This document shows, piece after piece, positions 29,515 to 38,460 of a DNA stretch of 64,000 bases. Within the stretch, counting starts at the first letter, position 1. Each line of letters begins with the position of its first letter. The translations under genes and the position numbers were made by a program. Below the pieces are notes generated by a model that searched no databases, had not been told where the DNA came from, and saw nothing but the letters and a program-made list of their open reading frames with translations. The stretch comes from Candidatus Neomicrothrix sp. UBA2983. Lineage in GTDB: Bacteria > Actinomycetota > Acidimicrobiia > Acidimicrobiales > MedAcidi-G1. The stretch is taken from NCBI GenBank assembly GCA_002346745.1, contig DEAL01000014.1, positions 1-64,000 of the forward strand. The letters run 5' to 3'.

Positions 29515-30372
29515 TCAGGCGACGGTGCGCTCGGCCGCCTCGACGGTATTGCGCAGCAGCATCGCCACGGTGGTCGGACCCACGCCGCCGAGGCGGGGCG
29601 TGATCCACGAGGCAACCTCGCCGACCGACTCGTCGACGTCGGCCAGCAACTTCTTGCCCTCCCAGGAGATGCCGCCGCTCACGACGACCGCACCGGGCTT
29701 GACCATCTCGGGCGTCACGAAGCCGGGGATGCCCACGGCGGCCACCACGATGTCGGCCTCTCGGGTCAGGTCGGCCAGGTCGGGCACGGCCGAGTGCACC
29801 ACGGTGACGGCGGCGTTGGCACCGGGCGCCTTGGTGGTGAGCAGCAGCGACAGGGGCCGGCCCAGCGTGGGGCCACGGCCGATCACGACCACGTGGCGGC
29901 CCGAGATGTCTATGTCGTAGTGCACGAACATGGCCTGGATGCCGGCCGGCGTGCACGGCACCGGGCCTTCCTCCTGGAGCACCAACCTGCCCAGGTTGGT
30001 GGGGTGCAGGCCGTCGGCGTCCTTGGCGGGGTCCATGGCCGACAGGGCGGCGTTGAAGTCGAAGCCGGAGGGGACCGGGTGCTGGATGATGTAGGCGTGG
30101 ACAGCCGGGTCCTCGTTGAAGGCGGCGACCGCCTCGTCCAGCGCCGACGGGGCTGCGTCGGCCGGCACATGGATGTGCTGGGAGGTGAAGCCCACGCTCT
30201 CGCAGGTCTCGTGCTTCTTGCGGACGTAGCCGGCGCTGGCGCCGTCGTCGCCCACGAGGATCGTACCGAGTCCCGGGGTGATCCCCTTGGCGGCAAGCGC
30301 CTCGACCCGGGTACGGACATCGTCGAGGACGGCGTCGGCGACCGGTCCCCCGGCGAGCAGTTGTGCAGTCAT
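29515..30372 (-). CDS. folD: Methylenetetrahydrofolate dehydrogenase/cyclohydrolase
   Basis: A 285-residue bifunctional FolD that makes 10-formyl-THF from 5,10-methylene-THF. The catalytic Lys region YVRKKHETC, the substrate segment KDADGLHPTNLGRLV, the NADP loop GRGPTLGRPLSLLL and the C-terminal PRLGGVGPTTVAMLL are present. The ATG at 30372 follows TAGCGT (30386-30381) by 8 nt, leaderless. Its product supplies formyl groups to purN and purH just upstream. Confidence 0.95.
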   Translation of the reverse strand: MTAQLLAGGPVADAVLDDVRTRVEALAAKGITPGLGTILVGDDGASAGYVRKKHETCESVGFTSQHIHVPADAAPSALDEAVAAFNEDPAVHAYIIQHPVPSGFDFNAALSAMDPAKDADGLHPTNLGRLVLQEEGPVPCTPAGIQAMFVHYDIDISGRHVVVIGRGPTLGRPLSLLLTTKAPGANAAVTVVHSAVPDLADLTREADIVVAAVGIPGFVTPEMVKPGAVVVSGGISWEGKKLLADVDESVGEVASWITPRLGGVGPTTVAMLLRNTVEAAERTVA

Positions 30373-30438
30373 GGCGGAGCACGCTATCCCCCGGTGGGCG
30401 CCTCCTGGCCGGGACCGCCTCCCTGGGCGGGGATGCCC

Positions 30439-31968
30439 TCAGTGCCGGAAGTGGCGCTCTCCGGTCAGGACCATCGCCATGCCGGCCTCGTCGGCGGCGG
30501 CGATCACCTCGTCGTCGCGTACCGAACCGCCCGGCTGGATGACCGCCGTGGCACCGGCGTCGATGGCGGTGTCGAGGCCGTCCCGGAACGGGAAGAAGGC
30601 GTCGCTGGCGCAGGCGCCGCCGGCCGCCCGACCGTCGGCCTTCTCGGCGGCGATCCGGCCGGCGTCGCGGCGGTTCTGCTGGCCGGCGCCGATGCCGACG
30701 GCGCACCGGTCCTTGGCCAGGACGATGGTGTTGGAGTTGACCCGGGCGGCCACCCGCCAGGCGAACTCGAGGTCGGCCCACTCGGCGTCGGTGGGCGCCC
30801 GCTCGGTGGCGACCCGCCAGCCGGTTCGGTCGAGGGCGCCGTCGTCGCCGACGGCCAGGACGTCGGTGGTCTGCACGAGGAGGCCGCCGTCGATGCTTCG
30901 GACCTCGAGGTCTGGCCAGGTCGGCGCCGGTGCCTCGAGGATGCGGAGGTTGGCCTTCTCCTGGAGCCTCGCCAGGGCGTCGGCCTCGTAGGCGGGGGCG
31001 ACGACGACCTCCGTGAACGCCTCGCCCAGGGCCTCGGCCATGGCGAGGGTGACCGGTCGGTTGACGGCGACGATGCCGCCGAAGGCCGAGACGGGGTCGC
31101 AGGCGTGGGCGGCCATGTAGGCGGTGGCGACGTCGTCGCCGATGGCAGCGCCGCACGGGTTGGCGTGCTTGATGACGACGGCTGCCGACTCGTCACCGAG
31201 GCAGTGGGCCAGCCGCCAGGCCGCCTCGGTGTCGAACAGGTTCAGGTACGACATGGCCTTGCCGCCGTGGACGACGGCGTCGTCCCACCAGCCGCGCTGC
31301 CCGATCTCACGGTAGCGGGCGCCCTGCTGGTGGGGGTTCTCGCCGTAGCGCAGGTCGCCGGTCGACTCGAGGGCGAGGTGGAGGGTCGGCGGCAGCGGTC
31401 CGGCGTCGGCGGGGTCGCACTCGTCGAGCCACCGCACGATGGCGGCGTCGTAGGCGGCCGTGTGGGCGAAGGCGGCCCGGGCCAGGCGGTGCCGGGTGGC
31501 GTCGGACAGGGCGCCGTCCGCCCGTAGTTCCTCGAGCACCGGGCCGTAGTCGGCGGGGTCGACGACGATGCCGACGTGGGCGTGGTTCTTGGCGGCTGCC
31601 CGCACCATCGTCGGTCCGCCGATGTCGATCAACTCGATGCCGGGGTCGGAGGTGAACGGGTAGAGGTTGCCGACGACCAGGTCGATCGGGGTGATCCCCC
31701 GGGCCTCGAGGTCGGCCACGTGGTCGGGGTTGGACCGGTCGGCCAGGATGCCGCCGTGGACCATCGGGTGGAGGGTCTTGACCCGACCGCCGAGCATCTC
31801 GGGGGCGCCGGTCACCTCGGTGACCTCGGTGACGGCGACGCCCTCGCCGGCCAGCAGGGTGGCGGTGCCGCCGCTCGAGACGATCTCCCAACCCAGGCCG
31901 ACGAGTCCCCGCGCGAGGTCGACGATCCCGGCCTTGTCGTAGACGGACAAGAGGGCGCGGGGACTCAT
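30439..31968 (-). CDS. purH: Bifunctional AICAR formyltransferase/IMP cyclohydrolase
   Basis: A 509-residue PurH that performs the last two steps to IMP. The N-terminal IMP cyclohydrolase domain starts RALLSVYDKAGIVDLARGL, with TEVTGAPEMLGGRVKTLHP. The C-terminal transformylase contains KHANPCGAA and ends DAFFPFRDGLD and RH-type motifs (MVLTGERHFRH). The start overlaps the purN stop (ATGA), so purN-purH form an operon that continues toward folD after 66 bp. Confidence 0.96.
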   Translation of the reverse strand: MSPRALLSVYDKAGIVDLARGLVGLGWEIVSSGGTATLLAGEGVAVTEVTEVTGAPEMLGGRVKTLHPMVHGGILADRSNPDHVADLEARGITPIDLVVGNLYPFTSDPGIELIDIGGPTMVRAAAKNHAHVGIVVDPADYGPVLEELRADGALSDATRHRLARAAFAHTAAYDAAIVRWLDECDPADAGPLPPTLHLALESTGDLRYGENPHQQGARYREIGQRGWWDDAVVHGGKAMSYLNLFDTEAAWRLAHCLGDESAAVVIKHANPCGAAIGDDVATAYMAAHACDPVSAFGGIVAVNRPVTLAMAEALGEAFTEVVVAPAYEADALARLQEKANLRILEAPAPTWPDLEVRSIDGGLLVQTTDVLAVGDDGALDRTGWRVATERAPTDAEWADLEFAWRVAARVNSNTIVLAKDRCAVGIGAGQQNRRDAGRIAAEKADGRAAGGACASDAFFPFRDGLDTAIDAGATAVIQPGGSVRDDEVIAAADEAGMAMVLTGERHFRH

Positions 31969-32540
31969 TCGGGGGCTCCTTGGGGTGGCGGTGTGTCGAG
32001 CAGGCTGCGGATGGTGCCGACGTAGAGCCGCCGTTCGACCGTCTTGATCCGCTCGTGGAGGGAGGCCACGTCGTCGTCGGGCAGCACCGGCACGGTCTCC
32101 TGGGCGAGGATCGGGCCGGCGTCGACCTCCAGCTCGGCGAGGTGGACGGTGCAGCCCGTCACCGGCACCCCGTGGTCGAGCGCCTTCTCGACGGCGTGCC
32201 AGCCGGGGAACGCCGGCAGCAGCGACGGGTGGGTGTTGAGGATCCGTCCGGCGTAACGGTCGTAGATGGGCTGCTCGAGGATCGTGCCGAAGCCGGCCAT
32301 GGCGACCAGTTGGATCCCGGCAGCCTCGAGTTCGGCCGTGAGCCGCTCGGTGTAGGCCACCCTGTCGAAGTCGTCGCCGAAGGTGTCCCGCTCGACGACC
32401 GTGGCGGGGATGCCGTGCCCGGCGGCCAACTCGACGGCCCGGCAGGGCCGGTCAGCGACCACCAGCGCGACCGGCAGGTCGGCGTCGACCATGGCGTCGA
32501 GGATCGTCCCCGTGCCGGAGACCAGGACCGCGAGCCTCAT
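31965..32540 (-). CDS. purN: Phosphoribosylglycinamide formyltransferase
   Basis: A 191-residue GAR transformylase. Catalytic residues are visible: Asn and His in GRILNTHPSLLPAF and Asp in EVDAGPILAQ. The N-terminal phosphate loop reads VSGTGTILDAM where the usual form has SGxGSN, a mild departure. The ATG at 32540 follows TAGGGT (32553-32548) by 7 nt, leaderless. It couples to purH by a 4-bp overlap. Confidence 0.93.
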   Translation of the reverse strand: MRLAVLVSGTGTILDAMVDADLPVALVVADRPCRAVELAAGHGIPATVVERDTFGDDFDRVAYTERLTAELEAAGIQLVAMAGFGTILEQPIYDRYAGRILNTHPSLLPAFPGWHAVEKALDHGVPVTGCTVHLAELEVDAGPILAQETVPVLPDDDVASLHERIKTVERRLYVGTIRSLLDTPPPQGAPE

Positions 32541-32598
32541 GCCGGCGACCCTACCCCTGCGGGTTGTCGGGTCGATCCGGTTTCCGGCGTCGGTTCGG

Positions 32599-33483
32599 CT
32601 AGAGCGAGGCGACGATCTCGGCCATGAGCTCGCCGGCCTCGGTCGGGTTCTGCCCGACCAGGGCGCCTGCCTCGCGCAGCGCCGCCATCTTGGCGTCGGC
32701 CGTGCCCTTCCCACCCGAGACGATGGCACCGGCGTGGCCCATCTTCTTGCCAGGGGGGGCGGTCACGCCGGCCACGTAGGCGGCAACCGGCTTGGTCATG
32801 TGGTCGCGGATGAAGGTGGCGGCCTCCTCCTCGGCCGAGCCCCCGATCTCGCCGATCATCATGACGGCCTTCGTCTCGGGGTCGGCTTCGAACGCCTCGA
32901 GGCAGTCGATGAAGCTGGTGCCGGGCACCGGGTCGCCGCCGATGCCGACGCAGGTCGTGCAGCCGATGTCCTTCTCCTTGAGCTCGTAGAGGGCCTGGTA
33001 GGTGAGGGTGCCGGAGCGGCTGACGATGCCGACCGGACCGCCGGGGAGGGCGATGTGGCCGGCAGTGATACCGATGTTGCAGCGTCCGGGGGAGATGATC
33101 CCGGGGCAGTTGGGGCCAAGCAGCTGAACGTTCGGAAAGTCGCGGCGCAGCCGGTTGTAGAGGCGGGCCTCGTCGTGGGCGGGCACGCCCTCGGTGATGG
33201 CGACCACGAACTCGACGCCGCCCTCGGCGGCCTCCAGCACGGCGTCGTGCACGCCGGGTGCCGGGATGAAGATGCACGAGGCGGTGGCGCCGGTGGCGTC
33301 GACCGCGTCAGCGACGGTGGCGAAGATCGGGACGCCGTCGACGTCAGTGCCGGCCTTCCTCGGGTTGGTGCCGGCCACGACCTGCGTGCCGTAGTCCCGG
33401 TTGAGCAGGCCGTAGTAGCGGCCCTGGCTGCCGGTCAGCCCCTGGTAGACGACCTTGGTGTTCTCGTCGACGAAGATGCTCAT
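32599..33483 (-). CDS. sucD: Succinyl-CoA synthetase alpha subunit
   Basis: A 294-residue alpha subunit that carries the phosphohistidine intermediate. The CoA-binding Rossmann part begins VYQGLTGSQGRYYG; GPNCPGIISPG and the active-site segment KKMGHAGAIVSGG (phosphorylated His) are intact. Translation start overlaps the sucC stop by 4 bp (ATGA). Together they convert succinyl-CoA to succinate with nucleotide synthesis. Confidence 0.96.
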   Translation of the reverse strand: MSIFVDENTKVVYQGLTGSQGRYYGLLNRDYGTQVVAGTNPRKAGTDVDGVPIFATVADAVDATGATASCIFIPAPGVHDAVLEAAEGGVEFVVAITEGVPAHDEARLYNRLRRDFPNVQLLGPNCPGIISPGRCNIGITAGHIALPGGPVGIVSRSGTLTYQALYELKEKDIGCTTCVGIGGDPVPGTSFIDCLEAFEADPETKAVMMIGEIGGSAEEEAATFIRDHMTKPVAAYVAGVTAPPGKKMGHAGAIVSGGKGTADAKMAALREAGALVGQNPTEAGELMAEIVASL

Positions 33484-34640
33484 GCGCCCGTCTCCTCGGT
33501 GGCGCCGGCCAGTTCGACCGCTCGCCGTGCGGCCGAGAGCATGTCGGGCGCCATCTGGAGCGAGTCGGAGAGGTGCGGCTCGAGGATGGCCCGCCCCTCG
33601 TCGGCGTTGGTGCCGTCCAGCCGGATGACGATGGGCGCCCCGATGTCGACCCGGTCGAGCGCCTCGACGATGCCGTTGGCGACCTCCTCGCCGCGGGTGA
33701 TGCCGCCGAAGATGTTGATGAAGATGGAGCGGACGGCCGGGTCGTTGTTGATGACCTCGAGGGCACCTGCCATGACGTCGGCGTTGGCGCCACCCCCGAT
33801 GTCGAGGAAGTTGGCGGGGCTGCCACCCACCTGGTTGACGACATCGACGGTGGACATGGCGAGGCCGGCGCCGTTGGCGATCACCCCGACCGAACCGTCC
33901 AGGCCGACGTACTGGAGTCCCTTCGCATGGGCGGCGGTCTCGCGCTCGTCGCGGGGCTGGGTCTCGTCGTAGGCCGCGTATGACTCGTGGCGGAAGGTCG
34001 AGTTGCCGTCGAGCGTGACCTTGGCGTCGAGGACGTGGACCCGGCCGTCGTCGGTGAGGATCAGGGGGTTGACCTCGACGAGGTCGGCGTCGCCCTCGAC
34101 GTAGGCCCGGTAGAGCTGCTGGAGGATGACCACGGTGCCCTCGACGGCCGCGTCCGACAGGCCGGCCGCGGCGACCCACTGGCGGGCGGTGCCCTCGTCG
34201 AGCCCGTCGATGGTGTCGACCCAGATCTTGGCGATGGCGTCGGGGTTCTCCTCGGCCACGGCCTCGATCTCGACGCCGCCCTCGACGGACAGCATCCCGA
34301 GGTGCTTCTTGGCGGAGCGGTCGAGTGTGAAGGAGGCGTAGTACTCCTCGGCGATGTCGGAGGCCTTCTCGATCCAGACGCGACCCACCACGTGGCCCGA
34401 GATGTCCAGCCCGAGGATGTTGCCGGCGTGCTCGCGGACGTCGTCGACGGTGGCAGCGAACTTGACGCCGCCGGCCTTGCCCCGGCCACCGGTGTGGACC
34501 TGGGCCTTGACCATGACGGGCATGCCGAGCCGTTCGGCGGCGGCCACGGCCTCGTCGACGGTGAAGGCAACCTCGCCGTCGGATACGGGCATGCCGTAGC
34601 CGGCGAAGAACTGCTTGCCCTGGTATTCGAAAAGGTCCAC
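33480..34640 (-). CDS. sucC: Succinyl-CoA synthetase beta subunit
   Basis: A 386-residue beta subunit with an N-terminal ATP-grasp domain (DLFEYQGKQFFAGYG, KAQVHTGGRGKAGGV) and a C-terminal CoA-ligase domain (DIGGGANADVM, FINIFGGITRGEEVANGI). The GTG at 34640 is chosen because homology starts there, and a GGGAG box lies upstream. Nucleotide preference cannot be read off. First gene of sucCD. Confidence 0.95.
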   Translation of the reverse strand: MDLFEYQGKQFFAGYGMPVSDGEVAFTVDEAVAAAERLGMPVMVKAQVHTGGRGKAGGVKFAATVDDVREHAGNILGLDISGHVVGRVWIEKASDIAEEYYASFTLDRSAKKHLGMLSVEGGVEIEAVAEENPDAIAKIWVDTIDGLDEGTARQWVAAAGLSDAAVEGTVVILQQLYRAYVEGDADLVEVNPLILTDDGRVHVLDAKVTLDGNSTFRHESYAAYDETQPRDERETAAHAKGLQYVGLDGSVGVIANGAGLAMSTVDVVNQVGGSPANFLDIGGGANADVMAGALEVINNDPAVRSIFINIFGGITRGEEVANGIVEALDRVDIGAPIVIRLDGTNADEGRAILEPHLSDSLQMAPDMLSAARRAVELAGATEETGA

Positions 34641-34806
34641 GAGGTGCTCCCGTTGGTCGCGGCGTGCGGTCCCGGCCCGGGGTACGTCGAGTCGGGTCGC
34701 CCCGGCGATACTAGGCAGCGCCCGTGGGCGGCACCCCAGTGCGCCGACGGGCCATGCGTCACACCAGTCCACCCATCGAGTTGCCGAGTCGCAGGAGGGA
34801 TCCCAC

Positions 34807-35283
34807 GTGCCCGTCGCCCAGGGCGTCTCGTTCGACACCCGTCGTGCGGTACTCATTGGCCTGGCCGGCCTCGCCTCGGCCGTCGGCCTGCTGGTGCTGA
34901 TGCTGTGGCTGGCCGGTAGCAAGCCGTCGCTGGAGGTTCGGCTCGGCGACAGCGACTTCCGGGGCATCGACGCCGCCGACCTGGCCGAGGAGATCGCCGA
35001 CAACGGACCGGTGCCGTTCCCGGACCTGGTCGGCCGGGACCGTCCGATCTGGGTCACCCACGCCGGCGCCGACCCGACGACCGGCTGGTTCGCCTTCTTC
35101 GCCCGGGTGCCGGGCGTCAGCGCCGACTGCCTCGTGCAGTGGGACGCCGACCAACACCTCTTCTTCGACTCTTGCGAACCGTCGGCCACGTTCCCGCCCG
35201 ACGGTGCCGGGCTGGAACAATTGGCCTGGCGGGTGGAGGGCGGCGAACTGCGCATAGCGATCAACGACCCGGACCGAGACTGA
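34807..35283 (+). CDS. Membrane-anchored Rieske-like protein without cluster ligands
   Basis: A 158-residue protein with one N-terminal membrane helix (about 14-36) and an outside domain. The C-terminal half matches the Rieske cluster region in layout: C108-x3-W112, then F119-F120, DSCEPSATF with C123, and PDG at 131-133. The two positions that form the Rieske disulfide are Cys, whereas the four cluster-ligand positions (Cys/His pairs) read Gly, Ser, Asp and Glu. So no [2Fe-2S] cluster should bind. GTG at 34807 has AGGAGGG upstream. It is divergent from sucC and 13 bp before the AlaX gene. The Rieske link is my inference. Confidence 0.6.
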   Translation: MPVAQGVSFDTRRAVLIGLAGLASAVGLLVLMLWLAGSKPSLEVRLGDSDFRGIDAADLAEEIADNGPVPFPDLVGRDRPIWVTHAGADPTTGWFAFFARVPGVSADCLVQWDADQHLFFDSCEPSATFPPDGAGLEQLAWRVEGGELRIAINDPDRD

Positions 35284-35296
35284 GGAGACCACACAG

Positions 35297-36010
35297 GTGA
35301 CCGAGAAGCTGTACCTGCGCGACGCCGACCTGCGGTCGTTCGATGCGGCCGTCGTGGCAGTCGACGGCCAGCGCGTCGAGCTGGACCGCACCGCCTTCTA
35401 CGCCACCAGCGGCGGCCAGCCCCACGACACCGGCCACCTCATCTGGGCCACCGGCGCCGCCCAGGTGCTGGACGTGACCGCCGACGGGGACCGGGTCCTG
35501 CACGCGCTGGCCGGGCCGGTCCCGGAGGTGGGCGCCACCGTGACCGGGGAGGTCGACGACGAGCGCCGACGCCACATGATGCGCACCCACACCGCCATGC
35601 ACATCCTGTGCGGGGTGATCTGGCGGGACTGGCTGCGGGTCGTGACGGGCGGGAACATGGACGCCCTGTCGGGTCGCATGGACTTCGAGTTCGCCGAACT
35701 GCCGGTGGACTTCGCTGCCGACCTGGAAGAGCGGTGCAACGTCGAGATCGCCGCCGACCGGGAGGTCCGGGTCTCGTTCCTGGACCGTGGGGAGGCGGTG
35801 CTGGACCGCGACCTGATCCGGACCAAGGTCAACCTGATCCCCGACCATGTCACCGAGATCCGCCTGGTGGACATCGTGGGCCTGGACCGGCAGGCCGATG
35901 GTGGCACGCACGTCTCGTCCACCGGGCAGGTCGGTCGTCTGGAGGTCACCAAGACCGAGTCGAAGGGCAAAGGCTTCAAGCGCGTGCGCTTCGTACTGCA
36001 CGACGGATAG
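35297..36010 (+). CDS. Alanyl-tRNA editing protein (AlaX type)
   Basis: A 237-residue free-standing editing domain like that of alanyl-tRNA synthetase; it removes Ser or Gly wrongly attached to tRNA-Ala. It has the AlaX beta-barrel start (LDRTAFYATSGGQPHDTG), the zinc motif H98-x3-H102 in RTHTAMH, and the later GGTHVSSTGQVG segment near residue 205. The usual Cys ligand before the third His is replaced by Gly (DGGTH). GTG start at 35297. It follows the Rieske-like gene closely and may share its transcript. Confidence 0.88.
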   Translation: MTEKLYLRDADLRSFDAAVVAVDGQRVELDRTAFYATSGGQPHDTGHLIWATGAAQVLDVTADGDRVLHALAGPVPEVGATVTGEVDDERRRHMMRTHTAMHILCGVIWRDWLRVVTGGNMDALSGRMDFEFAELPVDFAADLEERCNVEIAADREVRVSFLDRGEAVLDRDLIRTKVNLIPDHVTEIRLVDIVGLDRQADGGTHVSSTGQVGRLEVTKTESKGKGFKRVRFVLHDG

Positions 36011-36071
36011 CAGCGGTTCCCGAGAGCCCTGCGGACGAGATGGAGGAAACTGCCACCATGGGGAGTCAGCG

Positions 36072-37655
36072 ATGAGCGCCACCGGGTTGGAGTCCGGTTC
36101 CGCGCCCTCGCGGCGCTGGCACGACCTCGACGCGCTGCGCGGCTTCGCCATGCTGCTTGGCATCGGCCTGCACGCCGCCCTCGCCTTCATCCCCTCTTTC
36201 TGGCCGGTGCAGGACCGGACCGTCAGCACCGACGGGTGGTTCGACGAGTTCCTGGCGGGCGTCCACGCCTTCCGGATGCCGCTGTTCTTCCTGCTCAGCG
36301 GCTTCTTCACGGCGATGCTCTGGCGTCGCCGCGGCCTGGCGGCCCTCGTGTCGCACCGGGCCCGCCGGGTGGCCCTTCCGCTGCTGGTCGGCCTAGTGAC
36401 GATCATCCCGGCCATGGACTGGGTGTCGGAACGCGCCGCAGAGCGGGGCATCGCCGACTATGCGACGGCCGCCGCCGAGAAGGGGGACATCTGGCTGCCA
36501 ATATGGCTGGGCCAGCACGATGCCATTGCGGTCTCCGTCGCCAACGGCGCAGACGTCGACGAACGCAGCGAGACCAGGGACACGCCGCTGCACCTGGCGG
36601 CATTCCTGGACCAGCCCGAGGCGACGAAGTCGCTGTTGGACCTTGGCGCCGACTACCGCCTCCGCAACAAGGACGACGCCGATCCGTTGACGGTGGCGAT
36701 CTGGATCGGGTCGGACTCGGTCGCCGACCAGCTCGTGGCTGCGGGTGCCGTGGACCGGCGCGACGTCGGAGAGCAGTGGAGCGACCTGGGATGGTTCGGC
36801 AGCGGCGCCGAATTCAGGCAGATGATCCTCGAGCCCACAGTCGAGGACGACACCGGACTGGAGTCGTGGATCGACCAGTTCCACCACTTGTGGTTCCTGT
36901 GGTTCCTGTGCTGGATGGTCGCCGGCTTCGTCGTCGTGGCGCCTGCCGTCGAGAGCCTCGGCCAATCGATCACCTCGGTTCGGGTGCAGCGGCGACTGCT
37001 CTGGTTGGCGTTTCCCCTGACGCTCCTGCTCCAGTACCGGATGGAGGGCGTCGCCGGAGAGCCGGCGTTCGGACCCGACACCTCCACGGGCCTGCGGCCC
37101 GCCCTCCACGTGATCCTCTACTACGCCGTCTTCTTCGGCTACGGGGCAGTCCTCTACGGGGCGCGCACCGACGACGGCGAGCCCCTGGTCGACCGGCTGG
37201 GCCGCCACTGGATGCTCGTCCTTCCCGCCACGGTGCTACTGGTCTTCCCGCTGGCGCTGGTCACCACCAACGAGTGGGCGGACCGGGATGCCGGCGTCGT
37301 GCTCCAGGCGGTCTTCTGCTGGGGGATGGTGTTCGGCCTGATCGGCCTGTTCCGGCGCCTGCTGGCCAAACCGCGCGCCTGGGTGCGGTGGCTCTCCGAC
37401 TCCTCCTACTGGATGTACCTGGCGCACCTGCCGCTGGTGATCCTCGCCCAGGACCTGACCAGGTCCTGGGACCTCCCGGCCACCGCCAAGTTCCTGATGG
37501 TCTGCTGGACAGTGACGGCCGTGCTGTTCGTCGCCTATCGCTGGGTGGTGCGCCCCTCGCCGATCGGCTGGATGCTCAATGGCCGACTGCCCCGCAAGGT
37601 TCCCGACCCGAATGCGCCAACGTCGGCTGTGGCGCCGGCGCCAACTGGCGGCTGA
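36072..37655 (+). CDS. Acyltransferase-3 membrane protein with inserted ankyrin repeats
   Basis: A 527-residue membrane protein. Residues 19-40 (DALRGFAMLLGIGLHA) and the C-terminal helices, including SDSSYWMYLAHLPLVI, are acyltransferase-3/OpgC type, which modify glycans or lipids. Between the third helix (ending near 115) and the helices from about 260 lies a soluble stretch (about 135-228) with two to three ankyrin repeats, e.g. VANGADVDERSE, TPLHLAAF and LDLGADYRLRNKDD. The repeats sit within the membrane-domain order, not at an end. ATG at 36072 behind GGGGAG. Substrate unknown. Confidence 0.85.
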   Translation: MSATGLESGSAPSRRWHDLDALRGFAMLLGIGLHAALAFIPSFWPVQDRTVSTDGWFDEFLAGVHAFRMPLFFLLSGFFTAMLWRRRGLAALVSHRARRVALPLLVGLVTIIPAMDWVSERAAERGIADYATAAAEKGDIWLPIWLGQHDAIAVSVANGADVDERSETRDTPLHLAAFLDQPEATKSLLDLGADYRLRNKDDADPLTVAIWIGSDSVADQLVAAGAVDRRDVGEQWSDLGWFGSGAEFRQMILEPTVEDDTGLESWIDQFHHLWFLWFLCWMVAGFVVVAPAVESLGQSITSVRVQRRLLWLAFPLTLLLQYRMEGVAGEPAFGPDTSTGLRPALHVILYYAVFFGYGAVLYGARTDDGEPLVDRLGRHWMLVLPATVLLVFPLALVTTNEWADRDAGVVLQAVFCWGMVFGLIGLFRRLLAKPRAWVRWLSDSSYWMYLAHLPLVILAQDLTRSWDLPATAKFLMVCWTVTAVLFVAYRWVVRPSPIGWMLNGRLPRKVPDPNAPTSAVAPAPTGG

Positions 37656-37674
37656 GACGCGCGACAATTCACCG

Positions 37675-38448
37675 ATGCGACTCGAGGGGAAGGCAGCGTT
37701 GGTCACCGGCGGCGCACAGGGCATCGGGCGCGAGAGTGCACTGCTGTTCGCCGCAGAGGGGGCCCGGGTCGCCGTCGTCGACATGAACCTGGATGGTGCC
37801 CGGGCGGTGGCCGACGAGATCGTCGCCGCCGGCGGCGAGGCCGTCGCCCTCGGCGCCGATGTGTCGGTCGATGCCGACGTGGCCGCCATGGTCGCCGGCA
37901 CCGAGGAGGCCTTCGGCGCCCTCCACGTGCTGTTCAACAACGCCGGGATCATGCACCACGACGACGGCGACGCCCAGCAGACCTCCGACGAGGTTTGGCA
38001 GCGCACCATCGACGTCAACCTGAAGGGCGTCTGGCTGGGGTGCCGGCACGGGATTCCCGCCCTGCGCCGGGCCGGCGGCGGCTCGGTGATCAACACCGCC
38101 AGCTTCGTGGCCATCGTGGGCGCCGCCACGCCCCAGATCGCCTACACCGCCTCCAAGGGGGGTGTGCTGGCGATGACCCGGGAACTCGCCGTCGTCCACG
38201 CCCGCGAGGACATCCGGGTCAACGCCCTGTGTCCGGGGCCGCTGCGCACCGAACTGCTGATGTCGTTCCTCGACACCGAGGAGAAGCGCCAGCGCCGGCT
38301 GGTCCACGTTCCGATGGGGCGCTTCGGCGAGGCCTCCGAGATGGCGAGGGCAGCCCTGTGGCTGGCCTCCGACGAGTCGTCGTACACGACCGGCGCCGAC
38401 TTCGTGGTCGACGGCGGGCTGACTGCCGCCTACGTCACCCCCGAATGA
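37675..38448 (+). CDS. Short-chain dehydrogenase/reductase
   Basis: A 257-residue classical SDR oxidoreductase. The cofactor motif TGGAQGIG is at 12-19; FNNAGIM follows; catalytic Ser lies in NTASFVAIVG and Tyr-Lys in YTASKGG. DMNL after the second strand favours NAD. It ends with the usual ITGADFVVDGG-like tail (YTTGADFVVDGG). It starts 19 bp after the acyltransferase gene. Substrate not predictable. Confidence 0.92.
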   Translation: MRLEGKAALVTGGAQGIGRESALLFAAEGARVAVVDMNLDGARAVADEIVAAGGEAVALGADVSVDADVAAMVAGTEEAFGALHVLFNNAGIMHHDDGDAQQTSDEVWQRTIDVNLKGVWLGCRHGIPALRRAGGGSVINTASFVAIVGAATPQIAYTASKGGVLAMTRELAVVHAREDIRVNALCPGPLRTELLMSFLDTEEKRQRRLVHVPMGRFGEASEMARAALWLASDESSYTTGADFVVDGGLTAAYVTPE

Positions 38449-38460
38449 CCGCGGTGCCGG

